Positions 42,499 to 51,428 are shown, counted from the stretch's first letter. The stretch is DNA of 64,000 nucleotides from Halosimplex halophilum (GCF_004698125.1 NZ_ML214297.1:806001-870000); one strand, 5' to 3'. Program-made: numbers and translations. Notes: generated by a model from the sequence alone, not told the origin.

Positions 42499-43854
42499 AT
42501 GTCGCCCCGCCTCCTCCACTACTCCGACGTCGAGAACGCCTACGACACGCCCGAGCGGGTCGCCCGCGTGGCCGGTCTGCTGGCCGACCGGCGCGGACCG
42601 GACGCGCTCGTCGCGGGCTCGGGCGACAACACCGGCCCCGGCGTGCTCTCGCTGGTCACCGACGGCCGCCAGTCGCTGGACTTCTTCGAGGCGGTCGACC
42701 CCCACGTCGAGACGGTCGGCAACCACGACTTCGACCACGGGTTCGACGCCCTCCGGGCGGTGATCGCCGACGCGCCCCAGCGGTGGACGCTCGCCAACGT
42801 CGACCTGGACGGCGAGCGGTTCGGCGCCGACGCGGGCGTCGAGCCCCGCGTCCTCGTCGACGTGGCGGACGCGACCGTCGGCGTCGTCGGCGTCCTCGAC
42901 CCGGCGACCACGGAGATGACGCCAGGCACCGAGCCGCTGGAGTTCGGCGACCCCGTCGAGGCGGTCGCCCGGGAGACCCCACGGCTCCGCGAGGCGGGCG
43001 CCGACCACGTGGTCGCGCTCGCCCACACGAACGACGAGGACGCCCGCGCGATCGCCGCGGAGACCGGCGTCGACGCCGTGCTCGCGGGCCACTCGCACCA
43101 CCAGCACGCCACCGCGGTCGACGGCACGCCGTTCACCCGGCCGGGCGCGACCGGGGCGTACGTCTACGAGATCGACCTCGACACCGGAGCGGTCACCTGC
43201 CACGACACGCAGGCGGCGGAGCCCGATCCCGCCGTCGCGGCCGCGCTCCGCGACCGGATCGCCGCCAACGACCTCGACGAGGTGGTCGCGCACGTCGACG
43301 AGCCGGTCTCCCGGGACCGCGAGCGGCGCCTCGGCGGCGAGTGGCGGCTGGGCAACTTCGTCGCCGACGCCTACCGCTGGAAGACGGGCGCCGACGCCGC
43401 CATCCAGAACGGCGGCGGGATCCGCGAGGGGCCGCCCCTCTCCGGCGACGTGACGGTCGCGGACCTGATCAGCGTCAGCCCGTTCGAGGAGCCGGTCGTC
43501 GTCACCTCGGTCACCGGCGGGGAGCTCCGGTCGGTCGTGGCGGAGGCGGACGGCCGGGCCGTCGACGGCCTCGACGACTACTGGTACGGCCACGTCAGCG
43601 GCATGCGCGTCGCCGCCGAGGACGGCGGCTACGAGCCGTACGTCGACGGTCGGCCGGTCGGCGACGACGAGCGCTACACGCTCGCGGTGCCGAACTACCT
43701 GCTCGTCACCGACCTGGAGTTCCCGACGCTGACCGAGGACCACGCGGTCGAGCGCCACGGCCTCCAGTACGAGGTCATCGTCGAGTACGCCCGGGAACAC
43801 GGGCTCGACGCCCCGCTGGAGGGGCGGATCCCCGACGCCGTGGGCGCCGACTGA
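42499..43854 (+). CDS. 5'-nucleotidase / metallophosphoesterase with variant metal motif
   Basis: A 451-residue two-domain protein. The metallophosphoesterase half (1-210) has GSGDNTGPG near 41, VGNHDFDHGFDALRA near 73, VVALAHTND and VLAGHSHHQHA near 195 (GHxH). The first motif, usually D-x-H, reads HYSDVENAYD, so the His is replaced by Glu. The C-terminal substrate domain (about 250-451) has NGGGIREG and GNFVADAYRWKTGADAAIQ, as in UshA-type enzymes. No signal peptide, so it is likely intracellular and acts on nucleotides or other phosphates. Confidence 0.85.
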   Translation: MSPRLLHYSDVENAYDTPERVARVAGLLADRRGPDALVAGSGDNTGPGVLSLVTDGRQSLDFFEAVDPHVETVGNHDFDHGFDALRAVIADAPQRWTLANVDLDGERFGADAGVEPRVLVDVADATVGVVGVLDPATTEMTPGTEPLEFGDPVEAVARETPRLREAGADHVVALAHTNDEDARAIAAETGVDAVLAGHSHHQHATAVDGTPFTRPGATGAYVYEIDLDTGAVTCHDTQAAEPDPAVAAALRDRIAANDLDEVVAHVDEPVSRDRERRLGGEWRLGNFVADAYRWKTGADAAIQNGGGIREGPPLSGDVTVADLISVSPFEEPVVVTSVTGGELRSVVAEADGRAVDGLDDYWYGHVSGMRVAAEDGGYEPYVDGRPVGDDERYTLAVPNYLLVTDLEFPTLTEDHAVERHGLQYEVIVEYAREHGLDAPLEGRIPDAVGAD

Positions 43855-43932
43855 ACCTTCGCCGGGGGCCACTCCGAGACCCGGCGTTCCCAATGGAAAG
43901 TTTCACGCGGTGGGGCGGAGAACTTCCGGTCG

Positions 43933-44334
43933 ATGACGCAGGTCGTCGTCCCGGTCCGCTACCCGCTCTCGGAACACTCCAGGGCGACGCTCGCCCGGGC
44001 CATCGAGATCGTCGAAGAGCGCGGCGGCCAGCTCACCGTGCTCCACGTCAACCAGTACCAGGACAACCACCAGCCGACCCGCCGCGACCTGAAAGACGCC
44101 GTCGAGCGCGAGTTCGGTCGGCTGCCCGACGCCCGCTACGTCGTCCGCCAGGGGCTGCTCGTCGAGGAGACGCTGCTCGACGAGATCGTCGCCGAGGACG
44201 CCGACATCGTCGTCATCGGCAAGAAGCAGGCCGGCCGCTGGCGGCGGATGATCCGCCGGCTGGTCGACGACCCGGACATCGAGACGTTCCTGCGCGACGA
44301 ACTGGACTGCGACGTGGTCACCGCCGAGCGCTGA
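43933..44334 (+). CDS. Universal stress protein (UspA) family protein
   Basis: A 133-residue UspA-like domain. Strand 1 TQVVVPVRYPLSEHS, the helix-2 segment LLDEIVAEDADIVVIGKK and the typical ATP-loop position read IVVIGKKQAGRWRRMIRR; the canonical G-x-x-G-x(9)-G-S/T is not conserved, so it may not bind ATP. A 'aaagttt' promoter-like element lies about 35 nt upstream. The neighbour on the other strand is an MscS channel. Confidence 0.82.
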   Translation: MTQVVVPVRYPLSEHSRATLARAIEIVEERGGQLTVLHVNQYQDNHQPTRRDLKDAVEREFGRLPDARYVVRQGLLVEETLLDEIVAEDADIVVIGKKQAGRWRRMIRRLVDDPDIETFLRDELDCDVVTAER

Positions 44335-44353
44335 CGGGCGACCCGGTTGCCGC

Positions 44354-45466
44354 TCAGGGCCGCTCGTCGTCGCCGTCCCCGTCACTCTCGGCGGACGGGT
44401 CGGGCGGTCGCTCCGAGGGGTCGTCGCTCCCAGTCCGGGCCGGTCGTCCGCGGTCCGGCCGTTCCGGGCGGTCGGCCGCGGGCCTGTCGCGGACGCCGAC
44501 CTGCATCTCGCCGCTCGTCTCGTCGAAGACGAGGTGCTGGTGGGGGTAGGCGATCTCCACGTCCTCCCCGGCGATGGCCTCGTCGAAGGCGGTCTGGATC
44601 GCCGAGCGGACCCGCAGCAACCAGTACGGTTCCTCGACCCAGTAGCGCAGCCGCAGGTTGATCCCGTGGTCGCCGAACTCGTCGACGTAGCAGGTCGGCC
44701 CCGCGGGATAGCGGGCCGCGCCGACCCGGATCCGGGGGCCCCCGCCGACCACGCCGTCGACGTTGCGGGCCGCGTCCTCGGCGAGCTGTCGGGCGCGGGC
44801 CAGGTCGCTCTCGTAGGTGACCAGGATGTCCAGCGACTGCCGCGTGCGGGTGTCCTCGGCGGAGTAGTTGACCACGTCGCGGTCGCGCATCGTCCCGTTC
44901 GGGATGACGAGGAAGGTGTTGTCGAGCGTGAAGATCTTCGTGTAGCGGAGCGTGATGTCCTCGACGAACCCGCGCTGGTTGCGGTCGGCGAGCTCGATCA
45001 TGTCGCCGATCTCGTAGGGCTGGTCGGCCAGCAGGAAGACGCCGCTGATGACGCTGCCGACGATGGGCGCGAGGATGACACCGACCACCGCCGAGAAGAC
45101 GGCGACAGAGAGCGTCAGGTCGGCGAGGCCGTAGCCGTAGATGCCCATGACCGTGAACGCCGCGAACAGGAAGACGACCCCCCGGATGCCCCGCAGCGCC
45201 GTCCGGGTGAGGCTCGGCCGGCGGAACCGGCGGGCGATCCGGCGCCCGAGCAACCGGACGAGTAGCTGCGAGACGCCGTAGGCGAGGGCGATGACGACCA
45301 GCGACTGGGCGAGCTGGATCACCGGCGTCGGCGTGGCGTCGAGGACGCGCACCAGCCCGTCGGGCAGCCACGACGGCGCTTCGCCGCCGGCGGGCGTCGA
45401 GGTGCCGCCGTCCTGGCCGCCCGTCTGGGCGACCGGGCCCGCCAGCGCCCGCAGCCACTGGACCAT
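44354..45466 (-). CDS. MscS-family mechanosensitive channel
   Basis: A 370-residue protein. Three hydrophobic segments (about 48-68, 92-110, 118-148), the last being the pore helix VAVFSAVVGVILAPIVGSVISGV with small residues. The beta domain follows with PYEIGDMIELADRNQRGFVEDITLRYTKI and FLVIPNGTM, and then a C-terminal alpha/beta vestibule to about 325. The final 45 residues are Arg/Asp/Pro-rich and disordered. It releases solutes on osmotic downshock. Confidence 0.9.
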   Translation of the reverse strand: MVQWLRALAGPVAQTGGQDGGTSTPAGGEAPSWLPDGLVRVLDATPTPVIQLAQSLVVIALAYGVSQLLVRLLGRRIARRFRRPSLTRTALRGIRGVVFLFAAFTVMGIYGYGLADLTLSVAVFSAVVGVILAPIVGSVISGVFLLADQPYEIGDMIELADRNQRGFVEDITLRYTKIFTLDNTFLVIPNGTMRDRDVVNYSAEDTRTRQSLDILVTYESDLARARQLAEDAARNVDGVVGGGPRIRVGAARYPAGPTCYVDEFGDHGINLRLRYWVEEPYWLLRVRSAIQTAFDEAIAGEDVEIAYPHQHLVFDETSGEMQVGVRDRPAADRPERPDRGRPARTGSDDPSERPPDPSAESDGDGDDERP

Positions 45467-45626
45467 GGCGTGGTGTCCGTCCCACCCGGCAAAAGGGTTG
45501 TGTCACAGGCAGTCCGAGGCCACTCCCCCGACTGTTCGCGTCGCACGGCTTGCCGACCGTATCGGGTCCGTTTCCGCCCGACGGCGCTGTTCGTCTACGG
45601 CCCGCCCGGACCGGTCAGGGAACGGG

Positions 45627-46070
45627 TCACGGGGTCAACCACTCGGCATGGCTCAGATTCCGGTAGAACGAGTTCACGTCCGCTATCGGGCCCTCCTCGT
45701 CGAGCGCCGAATCCTCGGCGTCCAGGTCCTCGATCAGTCGGTCGAACCGGTCGTTCAGCGACTCGATCTCCGTCACGACGTCCTGGTTCTCCTGCTGCCA
45801 CTCTGATAGTTTCTCGTTGCCCGTCACGGTCCAGAGCGTGACCTCGCCGTCCTCGGTGACCTCCTCCACCGCGCGCTCGATCTCGGCGCTGATATCGCGG
45901 TAGTCGGAACAGATCGCCTCGAACCGCTCGACCAGTTCCGAAGTATCGCCGTCGACGGTCACGGAGTCGGAGTCGACGAGCGCTTCGAACGCGGACACCG
46001 TCTCCTGGTAATCGACGGTGTAGTCGGGTCCGCTGCTCTCGCTGAACCGCTCCCGAAGCCGTTCCAGCAT
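45627..46070 (-). CDS. Coiled-coil hypothetical protein
   Basis: A 147-residue acidic, almost wholly helical protein with heptad-like patterns (ERFEAICSDYRDISAEIERAVEEV and VVTEIESLNDRFDRLIEDL). Residues about 15-105 predict a coiled coil. No cysteine clusters or signal peptide. GC content is lower than the surrounding genes. A minus-strand 'aaaagaactaac' is the likely promoter. Function unknown. Confidence 0.7.
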   Translation of the reverse strand: MLERLRERFSESSGPDYTVDYQETVSAFEALVDSDSVTVDGDTSELVERFEAICSDYRDISAEIERAVEEVTEDGEVTLWTVTGNEKLSEWQQENQDVVTEIESLNDRFDRLIEDLDAEDSALDEEGPIADVNSFYRNLSHAEWLTP

Positions 46071-46127
46071 ACGTTCCGGTTTCGATCCCTCCGGGTTAGT
46101 TCTTTTCCAGTACCACGACCCGTCGGT

Positions 46128-46175
46128 TCAGAACTGGCAGACCTGATCGGCGGTGATCGCAGCGTCGAACAGGAG
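46128..46175 (-). pseudogene. Decayed copy of an eIF2B-like gene 3' end
   Basis: On the minus strand this reads LLFDAAITADQVCQF-stop, matching LLDAAITDEQVHEF-stop of the intact gene at 47068-47919. About 38 of 46 bases agree. No frame continues upstream in a coding manner, so only the end remains. Together with the intact copy it forms a direct repeat flanking the PAC2 gene about 940 bp apart. Confidence 0.6.
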
Positions 46176-46271
46176 AGCGGTGCCGGCGACAGCCCCGACG
46201 GGTCGGTCGCCGCGACCGGACGCCGTCCGCGCTCGGAAAACCGATTTGTGGCTCCTGGCCGTACCGCCGCT

Positions 46272-47018
46272 ATGGAGCCACAGCAGGCGGCCGAGGCGAC
46301 GTTCGAGATCCGCGAGACGGGCGACACCGAGGGGGAAGCGCTGATCGCCGGGTTCTCCGAGTTCGGCCTCGCCGGACTGACTGCGGCGGACTACCTGGTC
46401 CAGCAGCTGGACCCGGAGGTCGTGGGGCACGTGACCGCCCCCGACCTGCCGACGATCACGCCGTTCGACGACGGGACGCCCCGCCACCCGGTTCGGCTGT
46501 TCTCGGCCGAGTCGGTCCCCGTCGTCGTCCTCGTGAGCGAACTGTTCGTCCCGGCGACCGCCGCGCGGTCGTTCAGCGACGCCCTGCTCTCGTGGACCGC
46601 CGACGCCGACATCTCGGAGACGGTCGTCCTCTCGGGCGTCCAGATGCCCCACGCCGAGGACGACCACCGGACGTTCTACGTCGCCACTGAGGACTACCGG
46701 CGGGCGCGCCTCGACGACGCCGACGTGCCCCCGATGGCCACCGGGTTCACCGACGGCGTCAAAGCCAGCGTGCTCGCCCGCGGGATCGACTCGCCGCTCC
46801 GGGCGTGCGTCTACGCGACGCCCGCCCACGCCCAGGCGCCCGACGCCGAGGCGGCGCTGCGGCTCGTCGAGACCGTCGACGACGTGTACGACCTCGGCGT
46901 CGACACCGGCCCGATGGAGTCGTTCGCCGCCGAGATACAGCGCCACTACCGGGACCTGGCCGACCGCATCGAACAGGCCCGCGAGGAACAGCAGCCCGAA
47001 GACCGGATGTATATGTGA
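46272..47018 (+). CDS. PAC2-family proteasome assembly chaperone homologue
   Basis: A 248-residue PAC2-fold protein (archaeal PbaB/C family). It opens with EATFEIRETGDTEGEALIAGFSEFGLAG, the family N-terminus, has LSGVQMPHAEDDHRTFYVA and the GSxY-like PMATGFTDGVKASVLARG, and ends with EDRMYM, a C-terminal aromatic motif reminiscent of the HbYX-type tail that docks on the 20S proteasome, though not exact. Start at 46272; upstream lies a decayed eIF2B-like gene end. It converges on the intact eIF2B-like gene. Confidence 0.85.
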   Translation: MEPQQAAEATFEIRETGDTEGEALIAGFSEFGLAGLTAADYLVQQLDPEVVGHVTAPDLPTITPFDDGTPRHPVRLFSAESVPVVVLVSELFVPATAARSFSDALLSWTADADISETVVLSGVQMPHAEDDHRTFYVATEDYRRARLDDADVPPMATGFTDGVKASVLARGIDSPLRACVYATPAHAQAPDAEAALRLVETVDDVYDLGVDTGPMESFAAEIQRHYRDLADRIEQAREEQQPEDRMYM

Positions 47019-47067
47019 CCGGCGGGGAGGGTGAACAGTCGCGCGCCCCCGTCCGTGACCCCCGGTC

Positions 47068-47919
47068 TCAGAACTCGTGGACCTGTTCGTCGGTGATAGC
47101 GGCGTCGAGCAGGCGGGTGGGCGTCGCGTCGTAGGCGGGGTTCTCGACGGCGAAGCCGTCGGCGGGTTCGCGGATCACCTCGCTGGCCGAGCGGTGTTCG
47201 TTCTCGAAGGCGAACCCGCCGGTGACGACCTTCGCCTCCGCGCCGACGACCCGGACGGGCACGCCCGCGTCGCTCGCCGTGGCGGCCAGCGGGTAGGTGC
47301 CGATGCGGTTGTAGAGGGTGTCCTCGACGATGCAGTCCATGCCGACGACGACCTGGTCGATCTCCGGGAGGAAGTGGCCCGCCGCCCCGTCGACGATGAG
47401 GTGGGCGTCGACGCCGTCGAGGTCCGAGAGGGTCCGCACCATCTTCCGGCCCAGGTAGCGCGGGCGCGCCTCGGTGCAGTACACCTCCAGGTCGGTCCCC
47501 GCATCGACGGTCCGCTCGATGGCTTCGAGGACGGTCGAGGAGTAGTCGTGGGTCAGCAGCGTCGGCCCGCCCTCGAGGTACTCGACGGCGCGTTCGGCGG
47601 CCCGTTCCTTGGCCGACCGGACGCGGTCGACGACCGACTCGACGGCGTCGCGGGTCACCTCCTTGGCCGCGTCGACGGAGTCTGCGTCGGCGTCCTCGAC
47701 GGTCGAGAGGACCTCCCGCTGGGTCGTCTGCAGGGAGGCGTGGGAGGGGTTGGCCCGCCGGAGCGCGTGGCTGTTGCGTTCGAGCGTCCGGACGTACTCC
47801 TCGACGGTCGGGTACTCCCGATCGGTCAGCGAGAGCAGCGCCTCCGCCGCCTTCACCGCGACGACGGACGAACTGTGCGTCTGCATGTCCGCGATCTCCT
47901 CGACCGTCTCGTCTATCAT
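47068..47919 (-). CDS. eIF-2B alpha-like / ribose-1,5-bisphosphate isomerase family protein
   Basis: A 283-residue protein of the eIF2B-alpha/R15P isomerase/MtnA superfamily. Segments LTHDYSSTVLEAIE near 135, CTEARPRYLGRKM near 160, GMDCIVEDTLYNRIGTYPLA near 203, VVGAEAKVV near 228 and the end LLDAAITDEQVHEF are typical. The N-terminal 110 residues are helical. Haloarchaeal members may act as R15P isomerases of the pentose-bisphosphate pathway or have an unknown role. The start at 47919 follows a TATA-like 'gcctttgag'. A partial copy of its 3' end lies at 46128. Confidence 0.85.
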   Translation of the reverse strand: MIDETVEEIADMQTHSSSVVAVKAAEALLSLTDREYPTVEEYVRTLERNSHALRRANPSHASLQTTQREVLSTVEDADADSVDAAKEVTRDAVESVVDRVRSAKERAAERAVEYLEGGPTLLTHDYSSTVLEAIERTVDAGTDLEVYCTEARPRYLGRKMVRTLSDLDGVDAHLIVDGAAGHFLPEIDQVVVGMDCIVEDTLYNRIGTYPLAATASDAGVPVRVVGAEAKVVTGGFAFENEHRSASEVIREPADGFAVENPAYDATPTRLLDAAITDEQVHEF

Positions 47920-48042
47920 GCTAGAACCGTCGCCGCTCGCGCTCAAAGGCTTTCCCCCTGGCGATCCCGCCCGTCGAACCGCCTCCCCGAGTGCGGAGCG
48001 TCCGCCCGGTCCTATCGATTCTGATACTCCCGCCGAAGCTGG

Positions 48043-48048
48043 TTTAGT
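48043..48048 (+). promoter_or_regulatory. TATA box of the pilin gene at 48073
   Basis: 'tttagt', 25-30 nt before the ATG. Confidence 0.5.
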
Positions 48049-48072
48049 GTCCGCTCGCGCTATCGGGAGTAC

Positions 48073-48525
48073 ATGACGGGTGACAGCCGGGGACGCGAGC
48101 GAGCGGGCAGGGGCGACCGCGGCGTCTCTGAGTTCGCCGGCGTCGCGATCCTCGTCGGGATCACCCTGCTCGTGACGGGGTCGGTCGGCCTCTACGTGCT
48201 CGCCGACCCCGCGTCCGAGGCCGCGGGACCGAACGCGAACTTCACCTTCGAGCACATCGACAGCGCGTCGGTGCTCATCGTCACCCACGACCGCGGGGAC
48301 AACTTCACGGCCGGCAACCTCACGGTCCGGAGCGGCGAGGCGGCGGTGACGTGGAGCCAGCTCGCCAACTCGTCGGCGAACGAGACGGTCTCGCCGGGAG
48401 CCACCGTCCAGCTCAGCCGCCGGAACGCCTACGGCCGCCCGGTCGGCGCGAGCGACCGGATCGCCGTCGTCTACACCCCGCCGGCTCGCAACGAGACGGT
48501 GCTCGACCGCTGGAACGACGGCTGA
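48073..48525 (+). CDS. Type IV pilin-like protein
   Basis: A 150-residue protein with a haloarchaeal pilin N-terminus: charged leader MTGDSRGRERAGRGDRG, then VSEFAGVAILVGITLLVTGSVGLYV, where prepilin peptidase would cut before the hydrophobic segment. The C-terminal domain (about 55-150) is beta-rich with many Asn-x-Ser/Thr sites (NFTF, NFTAG, NLTV, NSSAN, NETV) that fit N-glycosylation at the cell surface. Probably a pilus or pseudopilus subunit. Confidence 0.85.
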   Translation: MTGDSRGRERAGRGDRGVSEFAGVAILVGITLLVTGSVGLYVLADPASEAAGPNANFTFEHIDSASVLIVTHDRGDNFTAGNLTVRSGEAAVTWSQLANSSANETVSPGATVQLSRRNAYGRPVGASDRIAVVYTPPARNETVLDRWNDG

Positions 48526-48621
48526 TACCGGCGGCCGCCCCGGCAACGCCCACCGGTCTCGTCCGGTCGCGGCCGGGCAGTCACCGATTCCGCTCGGTCC
48601 CCGGTCGACCGACGCGCCCCG

Positions 48622-50085
48622 TCAACCCTTGATGTTGCAGACGGGGAACGTGCGGGCGACGCGGTCGCCGATGCCCAGCGCGTCCGAGACGCGGACGACC
48701 TCGTCGACGTCCTTGTAGACGCCCGGCGCCTCCTCGGCGACGGTCGCGCCGCTCTGGGCCTTGACGTAGACGTGGTCCTGCTCGCGCAGGTCGTCCTGCA
48801 CGTCGCCGCCCCAGAACTCCTGTTTGGCCTGCGTGCGGCTCATCAGCCGACCCGCGCCGTGGGCCGTCGACCCGAACGTCTCCGACAGCGACTGCTCGCC
48901 GCCGCGCAGGACGTAGCTTCCGGCGCCCATGCTCCCCGGGATGAGGATCGGCTGGCCCACGTCCCGGTACGCGGGCGGCACCTCGGGACGGCCCGCGGGG
49001 AACGCCCGCGTCGCGCCCTTCCGGTGGACGTACACCTCCCGTTCCTCGCCGTCCTCGACCTCGTGGACCTCCTTCTTCGCGATGTTGTGAGCCACGTCGT
49101 ACAGCAGGTCCATCTCCATCTCCTCCCACGACCGGTCGAACACCTTCTCGAAGACCTGCCGCGTGCGGTGCATGATGAGCTGGCGGTTCACCCACGCGAA
49201 GTTGATGGCCGCGCACATCGCGCCGTAGTAGTCCTCCGCGAGCTGCGACCCCGCGGGCGCCGCTGCCAGTTCCTTGTCCGGCAGCTGCGAGAGCAGTCCC
49301 TGGTGGGCCTGCTCGATGTCCCGCAGGTAGTCCGTACAGACCTGGTGGCCCAGCCCGCGCGAGCCGCAGTGGATCAGCACGACGATCTGGTCGGGTTCCA
49401 GCCCGAAGTCGGCGGCCACGTCCTCGCGGTACACGTCTGTCACCCGCTGGACTTCGAGGAAGTGGTTGCCGCTGCCGAGGCTGCCCACCTGGTTCTTCCC
49501 GCGGTCCTTGGCCTTCTTCGAGACCTTGCTCGGGTCCGAGTCCGTCCGGACGCCCTCGTCCTCGCAGTGTTCGAGGTCCTCGGGGACGGCGAAGCCCTCC
49601 TCCAGCGCCCACTCCATCCCGCGGTCGAGGATCGCCTCCACGTCGTCCATCGACCCCTCGTAGACGCCGCCGCCGCCCAGCCCCGACGGGACGTTCGCGA
49701 ACAGCGCGTCGACGAGTTCCTCCTCGCGGCCCTGCACGTCCGCGTAGGTGAGGTTCGTCGTCATCATGCGGACGCCGCAGTTGATGTCGTAGCCCACTGC
49801 TCCCGGCGAAATACAGCCGTTCTCCGCGTCGATGCCGGCGACGCCGCCGACCGGGAAGCCGTAGCCCTGGTGGCCGTCGGGCATGCAGACGGCGTACTTG
49901 CGGACGCCGGGGAGGTGCGTCGCGTTCTTGAGCTGCTGGAGCGTCTTGTCCTCGCTGATCTCGTCGAGCAGGTCCTCGCTGGCGAGCACCCGCGCGGGGA
50001 CGTTCATCTCCCCTTCCTGCGGGATCTCCCAGACGTAGTCCCTGACCTTCTCCAGGGTGATGCCGTCGGCGTCGTAGGTGGTCAT
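48622..50085 (-). CDS. rtcB: RtcB RNA-splicing ligase
   Basis: A 487-residue GTP- and Mn-dependent RNA ligase joining 3'-phosphate and 5'-OH ends during tRNA splicing. Metal ligands: CMPDGHQGYGFPVGGV (Asp70, His72), GYDINCGVR with Cys103, LGSGNHFLEVQ and LIHCGSRGLGH; the guanylylated His409 lies in STAHGAGRLMSR. Full length, ending NIKG as usual. It has no intein. Archease, the RtcB activator, is at 51497-51919, with a DoxX-type gene between. ATG at 50085; longer frames upstream run into a repeat element. Confidence 0.97.
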   Translation of the reverse strand: MTTYDADGITLEKVRDYVWEIPQEGEMNVPARVLASEDLLDEISEDKTLQQLKNATHLPGVRKYAVCMPDGHQGYGFPVGGVAGIDAENGCISPGAVGYDINCGVRMMTTNLTYADVQGREEELVDALFANVPSGLGGGGVYEGSMDDVEAILDRGMEWALEEGFAVPEDLEHCEDEGVRTDSDPSKVSKKAKDRGKNQVGSLGSGNHFLEVQRVTDVYREDVAADFGLEPDQIVVLIHCGSRGLGHQVCTDYLRDIEQAHQGLLSQLPDKELAAAPAGSQLAEDYYGAMCAAINFAWVNRQLIMHRTRQVFEKVFDRSWEEMEMDLLYDVAHNIAKKEVHEVEDGEEREVYVHRKGATRAFPAGRPEVPPAYRDVGQPILIPGSMGAGSYVLRGGEQSLSETFGSTAHGAGRLMSRTQAKQEFWGGDVQDDLREQDHVYVKAQSGATVAEEAPGVYKDVDEVVRVSDALGIGDRVARTFPVCNIKG

Positions 50086-50173
50086 ACGCGAACGTCCGCC
50101 CGGCGCGCCGAAATCGGTTTCGCTGTTCCGTGATGGTGTGTTCGGTACGTCGTGCGTACTTACCGTCGGCATC

Positions 50174-50305
50174 CGCGCGCCTGTGGCGCGCGGTTCGACC
50201 ACCGGAGCCGTCGGAGACGGCGGAGGTGGCCTTTTTCACCCATGTTTTTGCCGGCGGGGTTCCCCGCAGGGATCGGAGCGACCGAGGAAACCCCGCCGGG
50301 AAAAA
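50174..50305. repeat. Inverted-repeat element between rtcB and the DoxX gene
   Basis: A perfect 8-bp hairpin at 50174-50192 is followed by two nearly complementary arms, 50245-50263 and 50286-50305, each with a run of five T or A at the outer end. Read on the minus strand, they end in T-run-like 'ttttt' after a GC-rich stem, so the element could terminate the DoxX-gene transcript. It does not code for protein. It lies just upstream of the rtcB start. Confidence 0.55.
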
Positions 50306-50336
50306 GATGGCCTGTACTGAACACCGTCTACGAGAA

Positions 50337-51428
50337 TCAGTCAGCAGTCGGGACGGCGTCGCGGCCCCGGTCGCGGTCCTCGGCGGCGGTCAGCCGGGCG
50401 TCGAGCGAGAGCGGGCCGCCGCCGAGCGTGAAGATAGCGGAGATCATGCCGAACAGCGTGATGTGAGCGAGCACGGGGTCGTCTGGAAGGCCGAACAGCG
50501 TGAGCACGAGCATCGTGAACGCGACGGCGGCCGCGCCGCGGGTGTAGTAGCCGACGACCAGCAGCAGGCCGACGCCGATCTCCGTGAGGCCGGCGCCGAG
50601 CACCCAGAGCCCGGGGTCGACCGGGACGACGGCCGTCAGGTCGTACTTGTCGACGACCTGGACCGCCCGGGAGGGGTTGGCCAGCTTCTCGACGAGCCCG
50701 AGGTAGGCGAACGCGAGGCCGACGCCCACCCTGAGGACGGTCGCAACGTACCGCTCGTAGGGGGCGACCCGCTCGGCGAACCGCTCGGCGACGCCGCCGA
50801 CGGGGTCGATCCGGCCGTAGTAGGTCCCGGCGGTGCCCGCGACCACGCTCAGCATGTGGTCGGCGCTGGGGCGCCCGCCGCCGACGAGGACGATGGCGAC
50901 GAACCCGGGGACGTACTCGACCCCGAGCACGAGCTCCGGATAGGCGGCGAGCGCCGCGAGGTAGGTCAGGAGGCCGGCCGCGGCGACCGCCCGCGTCGCC
51001 AGGCCGAAGAGCAGGAGAAAGCCGAGGCCGACCTGGAGCAGTCGGGCCTGGACCTGGACGGCCGGGCTGAAGAGATACCCCGTGAACCCGGCGCCGACGA
51101 GCGGCAGCCCGAGGCTCAGCCGCAGCATCCACGGGACGTACTCCCGGTAGGACGCGAGCGCGGTTCGCAACGCGTCGATATCGGGCACCGTCGGCCGCAC
51201 GACAAAGAGCGCCGTCAGCAGCCCGACCACGCCGACCGTGCCCCCCGCGACGAGCGCGAGGTTCAGCGGGTCGGAGAGCACCTCGACGGCGAACTCGACC
51301 GCGTCCCGCGTCGCCGTCGGCGCGTCGGTCACGTAGTCGACGTGTGCGCTGGCCCGCCCGGCGAGCGTCGCGAGCGCGACGCCGACCAGCAACAGGCTCG
51401 AACCCGACCGCACGCCCGGTCTGTCCAT
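50337..51428 (-). CDS. DoxX-family membrane protein with signal peptide
   Basis: A 363-residue protein. A hydrophobic N-terminus (LLLVGVALATLAGRASA, about 11-28) is followed by HVDYVTDAPTA. Then about nine hydrophobic segments in two DoxX-like repeats (VPWMLRLSLGLPLVGAGFTGYLF near 95 and YVATVLRVGVGLAFAYLGLVEKLANP near 230). DoxX proteins are linked to quinone or thiosulfate metabolism and redox homeostasis. It separates rtcB and archease here; the spacing (about 250 bp to rtcB) suggests its own transcript. Confidence 0.82.
   Translation of the reverse strand: MDRPGVRSGSSLLLVGVALATLAGRASAHVDYVTDAPTATRDAVEFAVEVLSDPLNLALVAGGTVGVVGLLTALFVVRPTVPDIDALRTALASYREYVPWMLRLSLGLPLVGAGFTGYLFSPAVQVQARLLQVGLGFLLLFGLATRAVAAAGLLTYLAALAAYPELVLGVEYVPGFVAIVLVGGGRPSADHMLSVVAGTAGTYYGRIDPVGGVAERFAERVAPYERYVATVLRVGVGLAFAYLGLVEKLANPSRAVQVVDKYDLTAVVPVDPGLWVLGAGLTEIGVGLLLVVGYYTRGAAAVAFTMLVLTLFGLPDDPVLAHITLFGMISAIFTLGGGPLSLDARLTAAEDRDRGRDAVPTAD

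Noticed and set aside
46176-46946. Open frame on - continuing upstream of the eIF2B-like remnant
   Set aside because: Only the last about 15 residues match the eIF2B-like protein. The rest is antisense to the PAC2 gene and has no family motif.
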